A stretch of DNA of 64,000 nt from Planctomycetota bacterium (GTDB taxonomy: Bacteria > Planctomycetota > Planctomycetia > Gemmatales > Gemmataceae). The stretch covers positions 62,001 through 126,000 of the forward strand of contig VGXS01000002.1 of assembly GCA_016873225.1 (NCBI GenBank). The letters are read 5' to 3'. A program made the position numbers and the translations under genes. This document shows, one piece after another, positions 17,665 to 25,770 of the stretch. A model generated the notes under the pieces. The model saw only the letters and a program-made list of their open reading frames with translations. It ran no database searches and was not told the DNA's origin. Within the stretch, counting starts at the first letter, position 1, and each line of letters starts with the position of its first letter.

Positions 17665-18653
17665 TCGCGCTGCTTCCGCTGCTTTTCCTCCAAGCCCCCC
17701 CGGCGCCTGCCGCGAAGCTCGATGAGCCCACCCGGCAGGCCCTGGAAAAGGCCCTCGGCTGGCTTGCATCCAAGCAAAACACCGATGGTTCATGGAGCGA
17801 CGGCGGTTACGCCCACAACACCGCCATCACATCGTTCGCCGTGCTGGCCTACCTCAGCCAAGGGCACCTTCCCGGACAGGGAAAGTTCGGCGAGGTTGTC
17901 TCCCGCGCCTCGCGTTTCCTCGTGGCGTCGTCAAGGGAAAGCGACGGATGTCTTGTCGGCGCGCGGGGTGGCGGCGGTAGGGACATGTACTGCCATGGCA
18001 TGGCCACGCTGGCGCTCGCCCAGTTGTGGGGCACAACGGCGGATCAGGGCATCAGGCCCGTCCTCAAGCGGGCCGTCGACCTGATCGTCCGCTGCCAGAA
18101 TCCCGCCGGCGGATGGCGCTACGCCCCTTCCCCCAGCGATGCCGACATATCCGTGACGGTGATGCAGGTGATGGCCCTGCGCGCCGCCCGCAATGCCGGA
18201 CTGCATGTTCCTGACCGGACGCTTGACAAGGCGATCGAGTACATCAACAAGTGCCGGGATGAGAAGTCAGGCGGCTACCAGTACCAACCGGGTTCGCGGG
18301 AACCCGAGTTCGCCCGCACCGCCGCCGGTGTGTGTGTGCTTCACCTCACTGGGAAGCACGACGCCGCCGAGGTTCCCAAGGCCATCGACTATCTCAAGAA
18401 AAAGTTCGACAGCAAGAACCACTTTTACTACGGCCACTACTACGCCAGCCATGCCATGCACCAAGTAGGCGGCAAGGAATGGGATGAATGGTATGCCCGG
18501 CTCAAGGCGACGCTGATGCCCAAGCAATCGGCCGACGGTTCATGGAGCAACCGCGACCTCGATGGCGCCACCGCCGGCCCCGTTTACCAGACATCGATCG
18601 CGGTCATCGCCTTGGCCGTGCCCGCCCAATTCGTGCCGATCTACCAGCGTTAG
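17661..18653 (+). CDS. Exported prenyltransferase/squalene-oxidase repeat protein
   Basis: A protein of 330 residues starting at a GTG that overlaps the previous stop (GTGA). A short hydrophobic leader (IALLPLLFLQAPPAPA) is followed by four QW-type repeats: QNTDGSWSDGGYAHNTAITS, QNPAGGWRY with DADISVTVMQVMALRAA, EKSGGYQYQPGSREPEFART, and QSADGSWSNRD. This is the alpha/alpha-toroid of squalene cyclases and protein prenyltransferases, but the catalytic DxDD and DxDxxTA motifs are absent. Proteins of this kind are common at the end of planctomycete MoxR loci and their role is unknown. It is the last gene of the operon; the next gene is convergent, eight bases away. Confidence 0.85.
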   Translation: MIALLPLLFLQAPPAPAAKLDEPTRQALEKALGWLASKQNTDGSWSDGGYAHNTAITSFAVLAYLSQGHLPGQGKFGEVVSRASRFLVASSRESDGCLVGARGGGGRDMYCHGMATLALAQLWGTTADQGIRPVLKRAVDLIVRCQNPAGGWRYAPSPSDADISVTVMQVMALRAARNAGLHVPDRTLDKAIEYINKCRDEKSGGYQYQPGSREPEFARTAAGVCVLHLTGKHDAAEVPKAIDYLKKKFDSKNHFYYGHYYASHAMHQVGGKEWDEWYARLKATLMPKQSADGSWSNRDLDGATAGPVYQTSIAVIALAVPAQFVPIYQR

Positions 18654-18661
18654 TCCTGGCC

Positions 18662-18868
18662 TCAATCGTCCTCATCCTCATCGGGCGGATTTTCAATCTC
18701 CTCCTTCACCGAATCGAGCATTTCCGTCAGGCTGCCGATCTGGTCCTTGGAAATGACGATTTTCTGAAGCTGTTGCCCCTGGTTTTGCTGGAGGATTTCG
18801 ATCGTGGTTCCCTCCCCGGCCTGAACGCTGAAACCGTAAGCCGTGAGGGTTTTCCTCTTTCTGGCCAT
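18662..18868 (-). CDS. Small acidic-tailed protein of unknown function
   Basis: A protein of 68 residues beginning MARKRKTLTAYGFSVQ. The start is fixed by a near-perfect Shine-Dalgarno AAGGAGG, eight bases before the ATG. It has a basic N-terminus, a central QQNQGQQLQKIVISKDQIGS segment and a strongly acidic end (NPPDEDEDD). I do not recognise the family. The excellent ribosome site and compact composition argue that it is real and well translated. It is convergent with the MoxR operon and divergent from the molybdopterin oxidoreductase. Confidence 0.7.
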   Translation of the reverse strand: MARKRKTLTAYGFSVQAGEGTTIEILQQNQGQQLQKIVISKDQIGSLTEMLDSVKEEIENPPDEDEDD

Positions 18869-18938
18869 AAGACACCTCCTTGTGGCATTCACCACGCGAT
18901 GTATTCGTCACTCATTTACCGACATTCAGGAAAATGGA

Positions 18939-18959
18939 TCGGTTTGTTGAAGAAACCGA
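18939..18959. promoter_or_regulatory. Seven-bp inverted repeat in divergent promoter region
   Basis: TCGGTTT and AAACCGA are separated by seven bases (GTTGAAG). It lies in the 163-base gap between the small minus-strand gene and the molybdopterin oxidoreductase gene. It could be an operator dyad or a leader hairpin; no function is shown. Confidence 0.35.
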
Positions 18960-19031
18960 CTTCACTTATAGATGCGCGCCCATGTGTGGGACGCCCTTGC
19001 GGTTTTCGGTCGCTTTTGTTGCTGTGATGGC

Positions 19032-21146
19032 ATGACATCGCTGCCCGTCACGGACACGCGCACAGTCCGGTGCGTTTGTCCGCATGATTGCCCGGACACC
19101 TGTGGCATGCTCGTCACCGTCAAGGGAGGGGTCGCCACCCAACTGCGCGGCGATCCGGAGCATCCCTTCACCCGCGGATTTCTCTGCGCGAAGGTCAGCC
19201 GCTATCTTGACCGCACCTACCATCCCGAACGGCTGAAAACCCCGCTCTTGCGGGACGGCCCCAAGGGTTCGGGAAAATTCAAGCCCATCGAATGGGATGA
19301 GGCGATTGCACGGGTCGCCGCCGCCATCAACGCCGCCCGCCACGGCACCGAAGGCCCGCAATCGATCCTGCCCTACAGTTACGCGGGCACCATGGGCAAG
19401 CTGCAAGGATCAAGCCTGGACCGGCGGTTGTTCCATGCCATAGGGGCCTCGCTTCTCGACCGCACCATCTGCGCGACCGCCGGGGCCGCGGGATGCGGCA
19501 TCACGCTGGGCACCCGCGCCGTGGTCGACACCGAGGCCGTCGGCGGCAACCGCCTCTTCATCAACTGGGGTTCCAACACCGCCGTCACCAACAGCCATCT
19601 CTGGGTTCGCATGGTCGAGGCGCGTCGCCGTGGGGCCAGGATCATCACGATCGATCCATTTGAAAGCCGCACCGCCGAACGGTCGGACCAATGGCTGGCC
19701 ATCCGTCCGGCCACCGATGCCGCGCTGGCCATGTCGATCGCCCATGTTCTCCTGCGCGACAACCTTGTCGACCACGATTACCTCGCGGCGCACGCGAGCG
19801 GCCTGCGGGAATTCTCGGCGCGCGCCCTGGCGGACTACGCGCCCCGGACCGTCGCCGCCGTGTGCGGACTCGACGAGGCCGTCATCGAGGAACTGGCGCG
19901 CCTGTACGGAACCACGAGGCCGTCGCTGATACGGCTGAATTACGGACTTCAGCGCCACGGCGGAGGGGGAATGGCGGTTCGTGTCATCACCTGCCTTCCC
20001 GCCCTCACCGGCGACTGGCGCCACCCCGGCTCGGGCGCCCTGCTTTCCACAAGCCAGTCCTACCCCACCCGGTCCGACTCCGAATTCCAGAGGATGGACC
20101 TGATCCCTCCCGGCACGCGGACCATCAACATGACGCGATTGGCCGAGGCGCTCGAGGGGCGCGAACCCGGCCCGCCCGTGAAGGTTTTGGTTGTCTACAA
20201 CGCCAATCCGGCGGCGGTTTGTCCCGATCAGGGCCGTGTGACGGCGGGCCTGCGCCGCGACGACCTGTTCACCGTGGTCCTCGAGCACTTCCTCACCGAC
20301 ACGGCGCGCCACGCCGACATCGTTCTGCCGGCAACCACCCAACTGGAGCACTGGGACATCCACACCAGCTACGGACACCTGCATGTCCAGGTGAATGAGC
20401 CGGCGATTCCACCCTTGGGGCAGTCGCTCCCCAACACGGAAATCTTTCGAAGGCTGGGCCGCGCCCTCGGGCTTCCCCCCGAGCTTTTCTCGGCCAGCGA
20501 CGAGGAACTGATCGACGAGGTGCTTTCGGAATCCACGCGCGGCACGCCGTTTCCGCCGCCGGGAGCCTTGAAAGGAATCAGCCGCGACCTGCTAGTGGCC
20601 AAGGGTGCGATCCGCCTGAACCTGCCCTCCCCCTACGCGCCGTTCTCCCACGGGGGCTTTGGCACTCCCGACGGCAAATGCAACCTCTGGGGGAATCCCG
20701 GGCAACAACCCAGGCATGTGCCACCCCATGAGGACCCGCGTGAACGACCCGACCTTGCCTCGCGGTATCCGCTGCAATTGCTCAGCCCGCCCGAGCCCTC
20801 GTTCCTGAACTCGAGCTTTGCCAACATTCCGTCACTCAAGGCGAACGCCGGCGAACCCCGCCTCCTGATCCACCCCGATGATGCCTCGCCCCGGGGAGTC
20901 GTCAGCGGTTCCATGGTGCGCGTGTTCAATGGCAGGGGCGCCTTCCAGGCTCGCGCGGAGGTCGCGGCGAAGTCACGCGTCGGGGTTGTGGTCGCCCCGG
21001 GAATTTGGTGGGCCGCCGACACGGCCGACGGCGCCAACGCCAATTCCACCACCAGCACGGAACTCACCGACTTTGGCGCCGGGGCGACCTTCTTTGACAA
21101 TCTGGTCCAGGTTGAACCGCTGTCCGAAACGGCCGGTGCGCCATGA
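19032..21146 (+). CDS. Molybdopterin-dependent oxidoreductase (DMSO reductase superfamily)
   Basis: A protein of 704 residues from the ATG at 19032 (an in-frame ATG at 18972 would add 20 atypical residues). The N-terminal 4Fe-4S motif is Cys16-x3-Cys20-x3-Cys24, completed by Cys52 (GFLCAKV). The molybdopterin domain follows (PIEWDEAIARVAAAI, YAGTMGKLQGSSLDRRLFHA, INWGSNTAVTN), and the C-terminal MGD-binding domain is seen in PLQLLSPPEPSFLNSSF. The set resembles cytoplasmic formate dehydrogenase/anaerobic dehydrogenase-like proteins with no Tat signal. The electron donor or acceptor is unknown. The stop overlaps the next start by four bases. Confidence 0.88.
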   Translation: MTSLPVTDTRTVRCVCPHDCPDTCGMLVTVKGGVATQLRGDPEHPFTRGFLCAKVSRYLDRTYHPERLKTPLLRDGPKGSGKFKPIEWDEAIARVAAAINAARHGTEGPQSILPYSYAGTMGKLQGSSLDRRLFHAIGASLLDRTICATAGAAGCGITLGTRAVVDTEAVGGNRLFINWGSNTAVTNSHLWVRMVEARRRGARIITIDPFESRTAERSDQWLAIRPATDAALAMSIAHVLLRDNLVDHDYLAAHASGLREFSARALADYAPRTVAAVCGLDEAVIEELARLYGTTRPSLIRLNYGLQRHGGGGMAVRVITCLPALTGDWRHPGSGALLSTSQSYPTRSDSEFQRMDLIPPGTRTINMTRLAEALEGREPGPPVKVLVVYNANPAAVCPDQGRVTAGLRRDDLFTVVLEHFLTDTARHADIVLPATTQLEHWDIHTSYGHLHVQVNEPAIPPLGQSLPNTEIFRRLGRALGLPPELFSASDEELIDEVLSESTRGTPFPPPGALKGISRDLLVAKGAIRLNLPSPYAPFSHGGFGTPDGKCNLWGNPGQQPRHVPPHEDPRERPDLASRYPLQLLSPPEPSFLNSSFANIPSLKANAGEPRLLIHPDDASPRGVVSGSMVRVFNGRGAFQARAEVAAKSRVGVVVAPGIWWAADTADGANANSTTSTELTDFGAGATFFDNLVQVEPLSETAGAP

Positions 21147-21988
21147 TTCCCGTTTTCGCGCAAGTCACGCTGAGGCCCCAAGGCTTCTCCGAGGATGTCC
21201 AGGCCCTATCCGACGCCGGCGTCAACGCGGTTGAGTTATGGCTCACCAAGGTCGAACAGTTCGTGGAATCTCAATCGCCCGAAACGGCCCGCAAGGTCCT
21301 TGCCGACCGCGGCATCGCGCCCTTGGCCGCTTCCTACCAGGGAGGGTTGATGTCTCCGGTCGCCGAAACGCGCAAGATTCACCGCGACCAATTCCTGCGC
21401 CGCCTCGACCTTTGCCAGGCGCTGGGATGCCCTTTGGTCACGATCCTTCCTGAACTCACGGGGTCGGCGACGGATTTGGCCAACGGATCGGTCGATCATC
21501 TGGCGCAGGCATCCGAGTGGGCCGCCGGGCACGGAATCCAAGTCGCGATCGAGTTTCGGGCATCCTGCCCCTGGGTGAACAACCTGCAAACGGCGATCGC
21601 CCTCGTCAGCGCGGTGGACAGGCCCAACCTTGGCATCGCCCTCGATGCCTGGCATTTCGCCCTGGGTCCAAGCAAGCAGGAAGACCTGGCTTGCCTTGAC
21701 ATCACCCGGCTTTTCCTCGTTCAGTTGAGCGACCTTAGCGGCACCGCCCGGGAACTCGCCACCGATTCCGACCGCATCCTTCCCGGCGAGGGAGAACTCG
21801 CCTTGGGAACGATATTGGCGCATCTGGCAAGCCACGGATACCAAGGCCCCGTCAGCCTCGAGGCTCCCAATCCCAAGTTGTGGCAGATCTCCCCGTCCCA
21901 GGTGGCCGATTTGGGCTGGCAATCACTCAAGCGAACCATGGCTCCCCATGCCTTGGCCACGAAAACTTCGCCCGCCGCAGCCAATTAA
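21143..21988 (+). CDS. Sugar phosphate isomerase/epimerase-like TIM barrel protein
   Basis: A protein of 281 residues of the AP endonuclease 2/xylose isomerase-like superfamily. Visible elements include DAGVNAVELWLTKVEQF (strand 1-2), LGCPLVTILPE, HGIQVAIEFRASCP with the usual metal-ligand Glu, NLGIALDAWHFALGPS with Asp/His ligands, and LFLVQLSDLSG with the following catalytic region. It presumably isomerises or epimerises a sugar or inositol derivative. The ATGA overlap with the molybdopterin enzyme suggests a shared transcript, but I see no known pathway link between them. Confidence 0.8.
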   Translation: MIPVFAQVTLRPQGFSEDVQALSDAGVNAVELWLTKVEQFVESQSPETARKVLADRGIAPLAASYQGGLMSPVAETRKIHRDQFLRRLDLCQALGCPLVTILPELTGSATDLANGSVDHLAQASEWAAGHGIQVAIEFRASCPWVNNLQTAIALVSAVDRPNLGIALDAWHFALGPSKQEDLACLDITRLFLVQLSDLSGTARELATDSDRILPGEGELALGTILAHLASHGYQGPVSLEAPNPKLWQISPSQVADLGWQSLKRTMAPHALATKTSPAAAN

Positions 21989-22432
21989 CGCGAAGTTCAA
22001 ATAACTGACCTGCTCAACACCCCAGCACCCGCCATCATTCTGTTAGCCCTTTCATGTCCATGAAGCGTCGAACGGCGCGAGTGACCTCTGAACTGGCGCC
22101 AGATTGTTGAATGTCCGCGAGGGCCCCTCACTTCGTTCAGGGCTCCTAAGAATCGTCCGCCTTTGTCAGGCCTTCATATTGCGGTCCGTTCATCGCCCTA
22201 GGAGCCCTGAACGAAGTGAGGGGCGAGTCGATCGAGGAACTATTAAAGGAGCCATAGCAGAAACAAAAGAACCCTCAGGGGAGCCGAAGTAAGTGGGGCG
22301 CATTAAAATAGATTCGATTTGCATTTTTTATCGGGATTATCAATCCAACTTATTCATTTGAAGCCCGATCTAACGCCCCTTCCCGATCGTCCCGATTGAT
22401 TCGCCAACGCCGGCCATGGCACCATTGCACCC
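21989..22432. other. Intergenic region, 444 bases, AT-richer, with an inverted repeat
   Basis: No convincing gene. A short open frame at 22104-22292 reads RSPERSEGR across the inverted-repeat arm, which is a common false ORF from such repeats. The stretch 22245-22365 is markedly AT-rich for this genome and may hold the promoter of the glycosyltransferase; a TTGCAT followed by TTATCA is present but not convincing. Confidence 0.6.
22123..22224. repeat. 26-bp perfect inverted repeat with 50-base spacer
   Basis: The arms lie at 22123-22148 and 22199-22224 and are exact reverse complements. The core of one arm is CCCTCACTTCGTTCAGGG. Each arm is itself a loose dyad (CCCT...AGGG), as in REP-like dispersed palindromes. 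No other copy is present in this window. Confidence 0.85.
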
Positions 22433-24031
22433 ATGCTCATGGGGTCGGTTGGAATGGATGCCGCGGAAACGGGAAGGTTCCTGAAATGGTGCCGGGTTCT
22501 GTACCGACGAATCCTGTTTCCGTCGCCATCCTCCCCCGATGAAACACCGACCACCTGGCAATGGCTGTGCGTGATCCTGCTGGCAACGGCCGCCATGGCG
22601 CCCGGCCTGTCCATGCCCCTGTTCGAGCCGGATGAAACCCGCTACGCCCTCATTCCCAAGGAGATGCTGCGTTCGGGCGACTTGGCCATGCCGCGCCTCG
22701 ACGGCGAGCCTTACTTCGACAAGCCTCCCCTTTTGTACTGGATGGTCGCGGGTGTTTATTCAACGCTGGGCGATTCCGTCTCCATGGCGAGGCTGGCTCC
22801 GGCGGCATCGATGCTGGGCGTTTGCCTGCTCACCCTGGGCTTCGGCTCGCGAACCATGGGCGCCGCTGTCGCCTTCCGGGCGGCGCTCGTTCTTGCCGCT
22901 TCTCCCGGCCTGTCCTCGATGGGCCGTTTGCTGCTCATGGACGGACCGCTCACCCTATGGGTTCTTTTGGCGCAGGGAGCCTTGTACCTGGCGCTTCGCG
23001 ACGGGCCGGCGAGAACGGGTTGGTGGCTGTTGTCGGCCACCGGGGCGGCCCTTGGAATCATGACCAAGGGCCCCATTTGCCTAGTCTTGGTCCTGGCGCC
23101 CTGGGCCGCCCACCGCCGCCTATCCGCGATGGATGGGCCCGGATGGCGGGCTTGGGCCGCCTGGTGGCTCATCGTGGTCTCGCTGGCGCTGCCCTGGCAT
23201 GTGCTGGTTGCCATCAGGGACAACCGGTTTCTCACCCATTACATCCTGGAACATCACTTCCTGCGTTTCCTGCAGCCATTCGACCATGTCCGCGGCACCT
23301 TCTTTTATGTGCCCGTGGTGATCCTGGCGCTCTTCCCCATGTCGCTCCTGCTGCCTTGGACGGCCAACTTCCTTGTCTCAGGCCGGGACAGCGTCGCCCG
23401 CGCGCGAACCCCCGAAACGGGCTACTGGTTTTGGTGCGCCTCCGTCTGCCTGGTGTTTTTCAGCCTCAGCGGATGCAAGCTGCCGACATACATCCTGCCG
23501 GCGCTCGCGCCACTGTCGCTGGTGCTGTCGGCCCAGGCGGGCACGCTTCAGGCCCTGGTCGCCAGGTGGGGGCTTGCCATGGGACTTCCAGTCTGCCTGT
23601 TCATCTCCGGCGTTGCCGTTCCCTGGTACTCCCGACACCGGGATCCATTGGCCTGCACAGAGGCATGGAAGTTGATCGATGACGCGCTGGCGCGGGGAGT
23701 CGACAGCGTGGCCTGCTACCCCAGGCCCTGCCACGCCGCGTCGCTCAGGCTGGGCCGGTTCGACATCAAGTCGTTTCGCAGCAAGGAATTCGACGCGTTT
23801 CGCGCCGAATTGATGTCAAGGCCGGCCACGGTGGTCTTGTGCACCCACAGGCACTCGCTGCAAGGTCTCAAGCAACTGCTGCCACCGCAGTGCCGCGTGG
23901 CGCATGAAGCCTCATGCGATTTGCCGGACATCCCATGGTTGCCCAGCGCTTGGCAGGATAAGGCGCGTACTCTCCTGGGAAGCACGGCCCTTGGGTTCTG
24001 CGACGCGGCGGTCATTGAATACAGGCCCTGA
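22433..24031 (+). CDS. ArnT/PMT_2-type membrane glycosyltransferase
   Basis: A protein of up to 532 residues; ATG codons at 22433, 22439 and 22454 are all possible starts. LFEPDETRYALIPKEMLRSG is the first periplasmic loop of ArnT/dolichyl-phosphate-mannose mannosyltransferase-like GT-C enzymes, with the catalytic Asp-Glu pair, and DGEPYFDKPPLLYWM continues the signature. At least eight hydrophobic helices follow, and FFYVPVVILALFPMSLLLPW and SGCKLPTYILPALAPLSLVL are standard later segments. It would transfer a sugar from a polyprenyl phosphate to lipid A, lipid or protein on the outer face of the membrane. It stands alone, flanked by the AT-rich gap and a convergent gene. Confidence 0.85.
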   Translation: MLMGSVGMDAAETGRFLKWCRVLYRRILFPSPSSPDETPTTWQWLCVILLATAAMAPGLSMPLFEPDETRYALIPKEMLRSGDLAMPRLDGEPYFDKPPLLYWMVAGVYSTLGDSVSMARLAPAASMLGVCLLTLGFGSRTMGAAVAFRAALVLAASPGLSSMGRLLLMDGPLTLWVLLAQGALYLALRDGPARTGWWLLSATGAALGIMTKGPICLVLVLAPWAAHRRLSAMDGPGWRAWAAWWLIVVSLALPWHVLVAIRDNRFLTHYILEHHFLRFLQPFDHVRGTFFYVPVVILALFPMSLLLPWTANFLVSGRDSVARARTPETGYWFWCASVCLVFFSLSGCKLPTYILPALAPLSLVLSAQAGTLQALVARWGLAMGLPVCLFISGVAVPWYSRHRDPLACTEAWKLIDDALARGVDSVACYPRPCHAASLRLGRFDIKSFRSKEFDAFRAELMSRPATVVLCTHRHSLQGLKQLLPPQCRVAHEASCDLPDIPWLPSAWQDKARTLLGSTALGFCDAAVIEYRP

Positions 24032-24037
24032 CAAGTC

Positions 24038-25009
24038 TCATATGTTGAGCAGGCTCAGGTAGCCCGCGTACATGCGGAAAACGGTGTAGGCGACTGCCGC
24101 TGCTGAAAGAGCCCAGAAAAGCCCGCCCAAGGCCATGAGCGTGCGGCACACCATGTTGTTTCCATGGTCACGATCGGCGAAGGCCTGCCGGGCCATGGTT
24201 TCGGGCAGTTGACCCGTCGTTTCCCCATGATCCACGGCGGCGAGCAGCTCGGTACCCATTCCCGGCCATCCAGCCAGCACCACCCCGAGGGATTTCCCCC
24301 CCCTGATCTGCCGTTTTCCCTCTGGCAGGCGTTCGCGCCAATCCTGCCTGTCAGCGGCGGAAACGGCGAGTTCCAACGCCTTGCCGGGCGCCAATCCGGA
24401 ATCTAGGGCCAAGCCCAAGGTTCCAGCCAACCTCGCGCGGGACAAGGCCTCCCTTCCATGTGAAACACCGGGCAGGGAACGCCAACCGATGGCCACGCCG
24501 ACACCGATGGCCACCAAAACGACGAACGGCGCGACGCTCCCCATTCCGAATCCCGGAACACGCCCCGCGGTTCCGGTCATGCCTTGCACCACCAGGACGA
24601 TTCCCAGCACCCCCATCGCCAACAATGCCTGAAGGATCGGCCAAGCCAAGGCCCCGACCAACTTCCTTGAGGCCTCCGCTTCCTGCCGAAGATGCTCCTC
24701 AAGCCGCTCGAGTGTTTCCGGAAGCCTGCCCGACTCCTCACCGGCGGCAAGCAACGCGGGAATCTCGGGAGCCAGGCGATCTTTCCAACCTTCAAGGGCA
24801 TCCTTAAGGCTCATTCCGGCGGCGGTTTCGCGCGCCAATGACGCCACCATCGGAACCAGCGCCGAGGGAACACGGGAGGCAAGACGACGCAGCGCCTCCG
24901 GGAGGTGGATTCCGGCTTCCAGATACAACCGCAAGGGGTGAATGAGAGGCTCGGGATTGAGACGGCCCCGAGTCAGGAAGGTTGCGAATCCGGAAGATGG
25001 GGGGGCCAT
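24038..25009 (-). CDS. Type II secretion/type IV pilus GspF-family membrane protein
   Basis: A protein of 323 residues with two GspF (T2SSF) half-domains. The first has LYLEAGIHLPEALRRLA, LLAAGEESGRLPETLERL and a membrane helix (ALAWPILQALLAMGVLGIVL). The second has ALDSGLAPGKALELAV and AVDHGETTGQLPETMARQA, with a C-terminal helix ending YAGYLSLLNI. It is shorter than canonical GspF/PilC (about 400 residues). GspF sits in the inner membrane and links the assembly ATPase to the pseudopilus. No GspE, GspG or PilM gene is near, so it is an orphan here. It is convergent with the glycosyltransferase and divergent from the Lon-domain gene. Confidence 0.8.
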   Translation of the reverse strand: MAPPSSGFATFLTRGRLNPEPLIHPLRLYLEAGIHLPEALRRLASRVPSALVPMVASLARETAAGMSLKDALEGWKDRLAPEIPALLAAGEESGRLPETLERLEEHLRQEAEASRKLVGALAWPILQALLAMGVLGIVLVVQGMTGTAGRVPGFGMGSVAPFVVLVAIGVGVAIGWRSLPGVSHGREALSRARLAGTLGLALDSGLAPGKALELAVSAADRQDWRERLPEGKRQIRGGKSLGVVLAGWPGMGTELLAAVDHGETTGQLPETMARQAFADRDHGNNMVCRTLMALGGLFWALSAAAVAYTVFRMYAGYLSLLNI

Positions 25010-25071
25010 GTGGCTAGTATATTGGAGGTGGCCAGCAGGATTGTCGGCCCCGGATCGTGAAGGATGTCCGC

Positions 25072-25770
25072 ATGAACCCCGAAAACGCGGGACTCTCCGA
25101 TTTCAGCGGCGAGGTTTCACTGTTCCCCCTTCCCAACCTCGTCCTGTTTCCCCATGTGGTGCAGCCACTGCACATCTTCGAGGCCCGCTACCGGCAAATG
25201 GTTGTCGACAGCCTCGCCAGCGACCGCCTGCTTTCCATGGCATTGCTTTGCCATAATGCTGAAAAACTGCCCGGCACCCTGCCCCGCATCCACCCGGTGA
25301 TTTGCGTCGGCAGGATCTTCCGCGAGGAAAGGCTTCCCGACGGACGCTTCAACCTGTTGCTTCATGGAGTCTCGAGGGCCCGGATCACTCAGGAAATTCC
25401 ATCGAGCGGCAAGCTTTACCGCCGCGCCAATGTTGAACTGCTCGAGGAAGTTCCCGCGGCCAGCAAGGAAGTGGAGGAAACCCTGCGCGGCAGCCTTTTA
25501 CAGCAAATCGATTCATGGTTCGGGGGCCAACCGGAAGCCAGATCCCAGATCCGGAAGCTGTTCAAAAGCGAGTTGCCGCTTGGCAGCTTGTGCGACATCC
25601 TGGCGTTCGCGCTGCCCCTCGACGCCGAACTCAAGCAGGAACTTCTCGAACTGGTTGACATCGAGGAAAGGGGGCAGTTGCTGCTCACCAGCCTTCGCGA
25701 GAACAAGGAGTCGCTCGCGGAATCCGCTTCCTCCAAGCGAAAGTTCCCCCCCGATTTCGGGGCCAATTAG
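25072..25770 (+). CDS. Lon N-terminal (LAN/substrate-binding) domain protein
   Basis: A protein of 232 residues from the ATG at 25072, with AAGGA just upstream; a GTG at 25057 is a weaker choice. FPLPNLVLFPHVVQPLHIFE and EARYRQMVVDSL are the hallmark of the Lon substrate-binding domain (PF02190). Neither the AAA module nor the Ser-Lys protease is present, so this is the common stand-alone form, of unknown role, possibly in binding unfolded protein. A leucine-rich helical tail (LCDILAFALPLDAELKQELL) completes the family. The stop overlaps the convergent thiolase gene by four bases. Confidence 0.9.
   Translation: MNPENAGLSDFSGEVSLFPLPNLVLFPHVVQPLHIFEARYRQMVVDSLASDRLLSMALLCHNAEKLPGTLPRIHPVICVGRIFREERLPDGRFNLLLHGVSRARITQEIPSSGKLYRRANVELLEEVPAASKEVEETLRGSLLQQIDSWFGGQPEARSQIRKLFKSELPLGSLCDILAFALPLDAELKQELLELVDIEERGQLLLTSLRENKESLAESASSKRKFPPDFGAN

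Noticed and set aside
15370-17793. 807-residue open frame on the minus strand over the A/K/E-rich gene
   Set aside because: The translation is leucine/glycine-rich low complexity, the mirror image of the Ala/Lys/Glu codons; the plus-strand gene has a signal peptide and ribosome site.
22104-22292. 62-residue open frame across the inverted repeat
   Set aside because: It translates repeat sequence (RSPERSEGR) and has no ribosome site.
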